Translations under genes and position numbers: made by a program
The notes under the pieces: model-generated
Told to the model about the DNA's origin: nothing
Seen by the model: only the letters and a program-made list of their open reading frames with translations
The model's database searches: none
NCBI GenBank assembly: GCA_905213875.1
Contig: CAJMJN010000013.1
Coordinates: 1-36,044 of the forward strand
Reading direction: 5' to 3'
Length of the DNA: 36,044 nt
DNA from: an uncultured Clostridium sp.
Lineage (GTDB): Bacteria > Bacillota > Clostridia > TANB77 > CAG-508
Shown here: one piece after another, positions 33,914-36,044 of the stretch
Position numbering within the stretch: the stretch's first letter is position 1
Layout: each line of letters opens with the position of its first letter

Positions 33914-34426
33914 CTATGCTGGTAGAAAGGCAAGTCCAATAAATGCTAAAATAATAAATAGTAATCCTGTAAAAAATAAAACTTTCACTGCTGGACTTTT
34001 TACAAATCTCATTACATAGCTTTTATTTGGATTATGTGGGTTATAGAAAACATCTAATTCAGTTTCAACAGGAAAATGTTCTTTTAGTGCATTAGTAGAA
34101 ATATGTGTATTACTTTTAATTACTAAATTATCATTTTTAACATCATTTTCTACTTCAGATTTCACTTTATTAAACAATGATGATTTATTTATAATCCAGC
34201 CATATTTAAGTCTTTGATGATATTTAACATTGTTAACAATGTATTCTACTATAGGAAAATATACTCCATTATTATTCCATAATGTATATTTTATAACTTT
34301 TCCTTTAGTTTTCTGATTACATTGCTTAACCATTTTTTTATCTTTGTTCTTAAATATTAATGATAGTATTAATAGTATTAAACCTACAGATATAAATATT
34401 ACAAAAAATAATAAATTTATTTTCAT
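33914..34426 (-). CDS. DUF3592-like membrane protein, 170 residues
   Basis: Two membrane helices, one at each end (about 5-25 and 148-167), flank a beta-rich domain. That domain has TKGKVIKYTLWNNNGVYFPI, then YIVNNVKYHQRL, and a later ELDVFYNPHNPNKSYV, which is the pattern of DUF3592 (G-x-V, Y-P-x-V-x-Y, V-x-Y-x-P-x-x-P). The family is widespread but has no assigned role. The ATG follows GAGGAG. The gene is between the interrupted membrane gene and the 155-residue membrane protein, with short gaps, so all three should share one transcript. Confidence 0.75.
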   Translation of the reverse strand: MKINLLFFVIFISVGLILLILSLIFKNKDKKMVKQCNQKTKGKVIKYTLWNNNGVYFPIVEYIVNNVKYHQRLKYGWIINKSSLFNKVKSEVENDVKNDNLVIKSNTHISTNALKEHFPVETELDVFYNPHNPNKSYVMRFVKSPAVKVLFFTGLLFIILAFIGLAFLPA

Positions 34427-34446
34427 TTCTTAAAACTCCTCATTTT

Positions 34447-34980
34447 TTATATTATTTCAGTATTATCTTTCTTAATTTTTGATAATTCCTTAATAAATAA
34501 AACTACAAAAACTATATTTAAAACTAAAGCAATAACTAATAGCATTTTATTTACAATAAGATTGCTTAATATATTAAATAATAATGCAAGACATACTAAA
34601 ACTTACAAAACTATTGAAATATATGTAAAAATATTACTTGTTGTGTTTTTACATTTCTTTTCAGTACCAATTTGTATTAATCTTGCAATACTTTGTGAAA
34701 CCACTATCATAAACAACAAAAATCCTGGTATTATTAAAGTAAAAACCATAATACTTATAGCCATAGCAAAATCTATTGCAACAGCAGTTCCTCCTATGAA
34801 TAATAAATACCAACCAGCGCCTGGTGAATCAATACATTCTTTTATTTCATTTATAACTTGTTCAATTGTTGTAAATGAAGTAAAAGAAGAATTATATTTT
34901 ATTGAACAAAAGCAAAAAAACAAAGTTATAATTGCACATAAAATCGCTATAACCAACAATTTTAGAAGATTCTTTTTCAT
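34447..34980 (-). pseudogene. Multi-helix membrane protein interrupted by an in-frame TAA at 34603
   Basis: The frame from the ATG at 34980 (AGAGG ahead) gives 125 residues with an N-terminal helix (8-26) and a helix pair near 58-95, then TAA at 34603-34605. The same frame continues for 51 codons without a stop (VLVCLALLFNILSNLIVN, then LLVIALVLNIVFVVLFIKELS) and ends at 34447. The stop falls in what would be the middle of a membrane helix (FTYISIVL-stop-VLVCLALLFN), so the original protein was about 177 residues. No family is recognised. Confidence 0.6.
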
Positions 34981-35022
34981 TGATATTAACCTCTATTCTA
35001 TTTCTCATTTGAATTTTTCTTA

Positions 35023-35051
35023 AGTATATCATATTGACTTTTTTAATGCAA
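35023..35051 (-). promoter_or_regulatory. Promoter of the membrane-protein operon
   Basis: On the minus strand, -35 TTGCAT (35051-35046), a 17-base spacer and -10 TATACT (35028-35023), about 42 bases before the 34980 start codon. TTGCAT is also the -35 of the YrdC gene. Confidence 0.6.
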
Positions 35052-35096
35052 TAAACTAGTTCGATAAATTAAAAAATTTTCTTATTTTTTTCAATT

Positions 35097-35109
35097 TACC
35101 AAAGTGGTA
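35097..35109 (+). promoter_or_regulatory. Possible operator of the XRE regulator
   Basis: TACCA (35097-35101) and TGGTA (35105-35109) form a perfect dyad with a 3-base centre. It stands about 22 bases before a TATAAT -10 (about 35131-35136) and 58 bases before the regulator's ATG, so the regulator may control itself from here. Confidence 0.45.
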
Positions 35110-35167
35110 GATAATTATTCTTTAATATAATTTTGTTAAATTAAATTGTAGGAAGCATAGTTATCTA

Positions 35168-35398
35168 ATGAAACTTTCAGATGCAATTAGAAAAAGAATT
35201 AAATTTTATTTGAAGCAAAAAAATATGAATGTTTGGAATCTATGTAAAATGTCTGGTATACCTTGCTCTACAATCTCTACTTTTATGAGTGGTAAAACAG
35301 AATTAATTAAATTAGATACTTTACTACATATTTGCGAAGGATTTAATATTACTTTAGGCGAATTTTTTTCAGGACCAATATTTGATACTGCTGAATAA
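35168..35398 (+). CDS. XRE-family (Cro/C1) HTH transcriptional regulator
   Basis: A 76-residue DNA-binding protein made of one Cro/C1 helix-turn-helix domain. Recognition segments are MNVWNLCKMSGIPCSTISTFMSGKTELIKLDTLLHICEGFNITLGEFF: the SGIPCSTIS turn and LDTLLHICEGFNITLGEFF end match the family. Such small XRE proteins control mobile elements and neighbouring operons. The ribosome site (AGGAAG) is rather far, 12 bases from the ATG. It ends at a strong terminator shared with the convergent AlbA-like gene. Its target could be the divergent membrane-protein operon. Confidence 0.85.
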   Translation: MKLSDAIRKRIKFYLKQKNMNVWNLCKMSGIPCSTISTFMSGKTELIKLDTLLHICEGFNITLGEFFSGPIFDTAE

Positions 35399-35405
35399 GA
35401 TTAAT

Positions 35406-35443
35406 AAAGCACATACTAACTACAAAGTTAATATGTGCTTTTT
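35406..35443. terminator. Bidirectional terminator between XRE and AlbA-like genes
   Basis: AAAGCACATA and TAACT pair with AGTTA and TATGTGCTTT around a 4-base loop, with one mismatch, followed by T-runs on both strands. It separates two convergent genes. Confidence 0.8.
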
Positions 35444-35448
35444 ACTTA

Positions 35449-36044
35449 TTATAGAACTTTCCAATACCCTGATTTGTTTGAGCCAACTCTTTCAATTATT
35501 TTTTTGCTTTTTAAAGATGAAATTAATCTTTGTACTGTTCTATATGGTATTTTTGATATATCAGAAATTTCCTTTTGTGATATATTAGGATTTTCTATTA
35601 TAATATTAATTATTATTTGTTCATTATTATTAATATTTTTAACGTCATTTATTACGCCACTTATTGCGCCATTTTTTGGCGTATTATTTTCATATTCAAA
35701 AGGATTTTCTTTGTATTTAAAAGAAACTCTCAAGAAATGTTCCATAAATTTGAAACAACTTTTATCATAAGCATCTAAAATTCTTAAAACTCCAGAACCG
35801 ATATTTTCAATTAAATCTACATCTTTAAATACTCTGATAAGTTCTTTATTTCTTGGAGCAGTAACACCTTCTAAAAATTTTTCTTGTGATAATCCTTGAG
35901 GTAGTCCTCCTCCTGATGTAATTTCAATTCTATCAGAATAAAGTTCAATTATTGGTGTTGTAGTTAGAGTATAATCACTATGTACCATTGCATTTATAAC
36001 AGCTTCTTTTAATGCTTTACTATCTATCATTTCTACTTCTTTTC
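35449..36044 (-). CDS. AlbA/RecG-C-like transcriptional regulator, 3' part (runs off right edge)
   Basis: The frame is open to the window edge (the ATG at 36030 is internal: EVEMIDSKALKEAVINAMVHSDY is the usual core of the family). It carries IELYSDRIEITSGGGLPQGLS and APRNKELIRVFKDVDLIENIGSGV, the GHKL-like ATP-binding fold annotated as 'RecG C-terminal' or HATPase_c_4. At the end is a winged-helix domain (NPNISQKEISDISKIPYRTVQRLISSLKSKKIIERVG). Such proteins are Schlafen/AlbA-type regulators, not helicases. The N-terminal AlbA domain lies outside the window. Whether it belongs to the mobile element is unclear. Confidence 0.88.
   Translation of the reverse strand, partial: KEVEMIDSKALKEAVINAMVHSDYTLTTTPIIELYSDRIEITSGGGLPQGLSQEKFLEGVTAPRNKELIRVFKDVDLIENIGSGVLRILDAYDKSCFKFMEHFLRVSFKYKENPFEYENNTPKNGAISGVINDVKNINNNEQIIINIIIENPNISQKEISDISKIPYRTVQRLISSLKSKKIIERVGSNKSGYWKVL

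Noticed and set aside
32279..34605. TAA reassigned to a sense codon
   Set aside because: Intact genes such as the GH13, pyruvyl transferase and GT-B genes end in TAA at the expected place, so the internal TAA codons in the element are better read as mutations.
34562..35023. 153-residue open frame on the plus strand
   Set aside because: It is antisense to the membrane gene at 34447-34980, which has a promoter and a ribosome site of its own.

Overview
The window is very AT-rich (about three quarters A+T by eye) and looks like a low-GC Firmicutes chromosome, probably an uncultured gut-type Clostridia. The basis is AGGAGG-type ribosome sites, TTGACA/TATAAT promoters, AGA-dominated arginine codons, the rplU-rpmA pair, an amidase_3 protein and clostridial-style mobile-element genes. 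The taxon is an inference. No rRNA, tRNA or CRISPR array was seen.

1-4.2 kb (minus strand): the 5' part of obgE, a GGGGACGGAG-type inverted repeat, trpS (TrpRS with an iron-sulfur cysteine motif) and a cytosolic GH13 alpha-glucosidase/neopullulanase-like enzyme. 4.2-22.3 kb (minus strand) is an 18-kb surface-polysaccharide locus. In transcription order it runs: promoter, HAD/COG5610 protein, two paralogous GT-B proteins, polysaccharide pyruvyl transferase with a coiled coil, GtrII-type membrane glucosyltransferase, GT2, GT2, GT4, GT2; then an amidase with five copies of an unfamiliar ~135-residue repeat under its own promoter; then another promoter, the TagH/Wzt-like ATPase, TagG/Wzm-like permease, prs, gtrA and gtrB. 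A plausible reading is that the glycan is built in the cytoplasm and exported by the ABC transporter, then decorated outside by GtrA/GtrB/GtrII using undecaprenyl-phosphate-sugar. The repeats of the amidase may bind the finished wall. No initiating phosphoglycosyltransferase or LCP ligase is present. The locus sits between rpmA and obgE, which are usually adjacent.

22.4-28.8 kb: rplU-rpmA (L27 lacks the Firmicutes N-terminal extension and no prp gene lies between them), rdgB, a cation diffusion facilitator, a small unknown gene, a large SF1 helicase-nuclease, and a Sua5/YrdC protein. The CDF and helicase genes each carry a +1 frameshift. In both, one extra C precedes a conserved glycine codon and creates a rare CGG in the zero frame.

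28.9-36 kb: an integrative mobilizable element that appears to be decaying. It has a tyrosine integrase with duplicated four-cysteine knuckles (frameshifted), two small genes, a RepA_N-type initiator, a dense chain of perfect hairpins ending in a MobV-type oriT with the TAGTGTG/TTA nick sequence, a MobV relaxase broken by one TAA, a three-gene membrane-protein operon (one gene interrupted by TAA), an XRE regulator, and the 3' part of an AlbA/RecG-like regulator running off the right edge.
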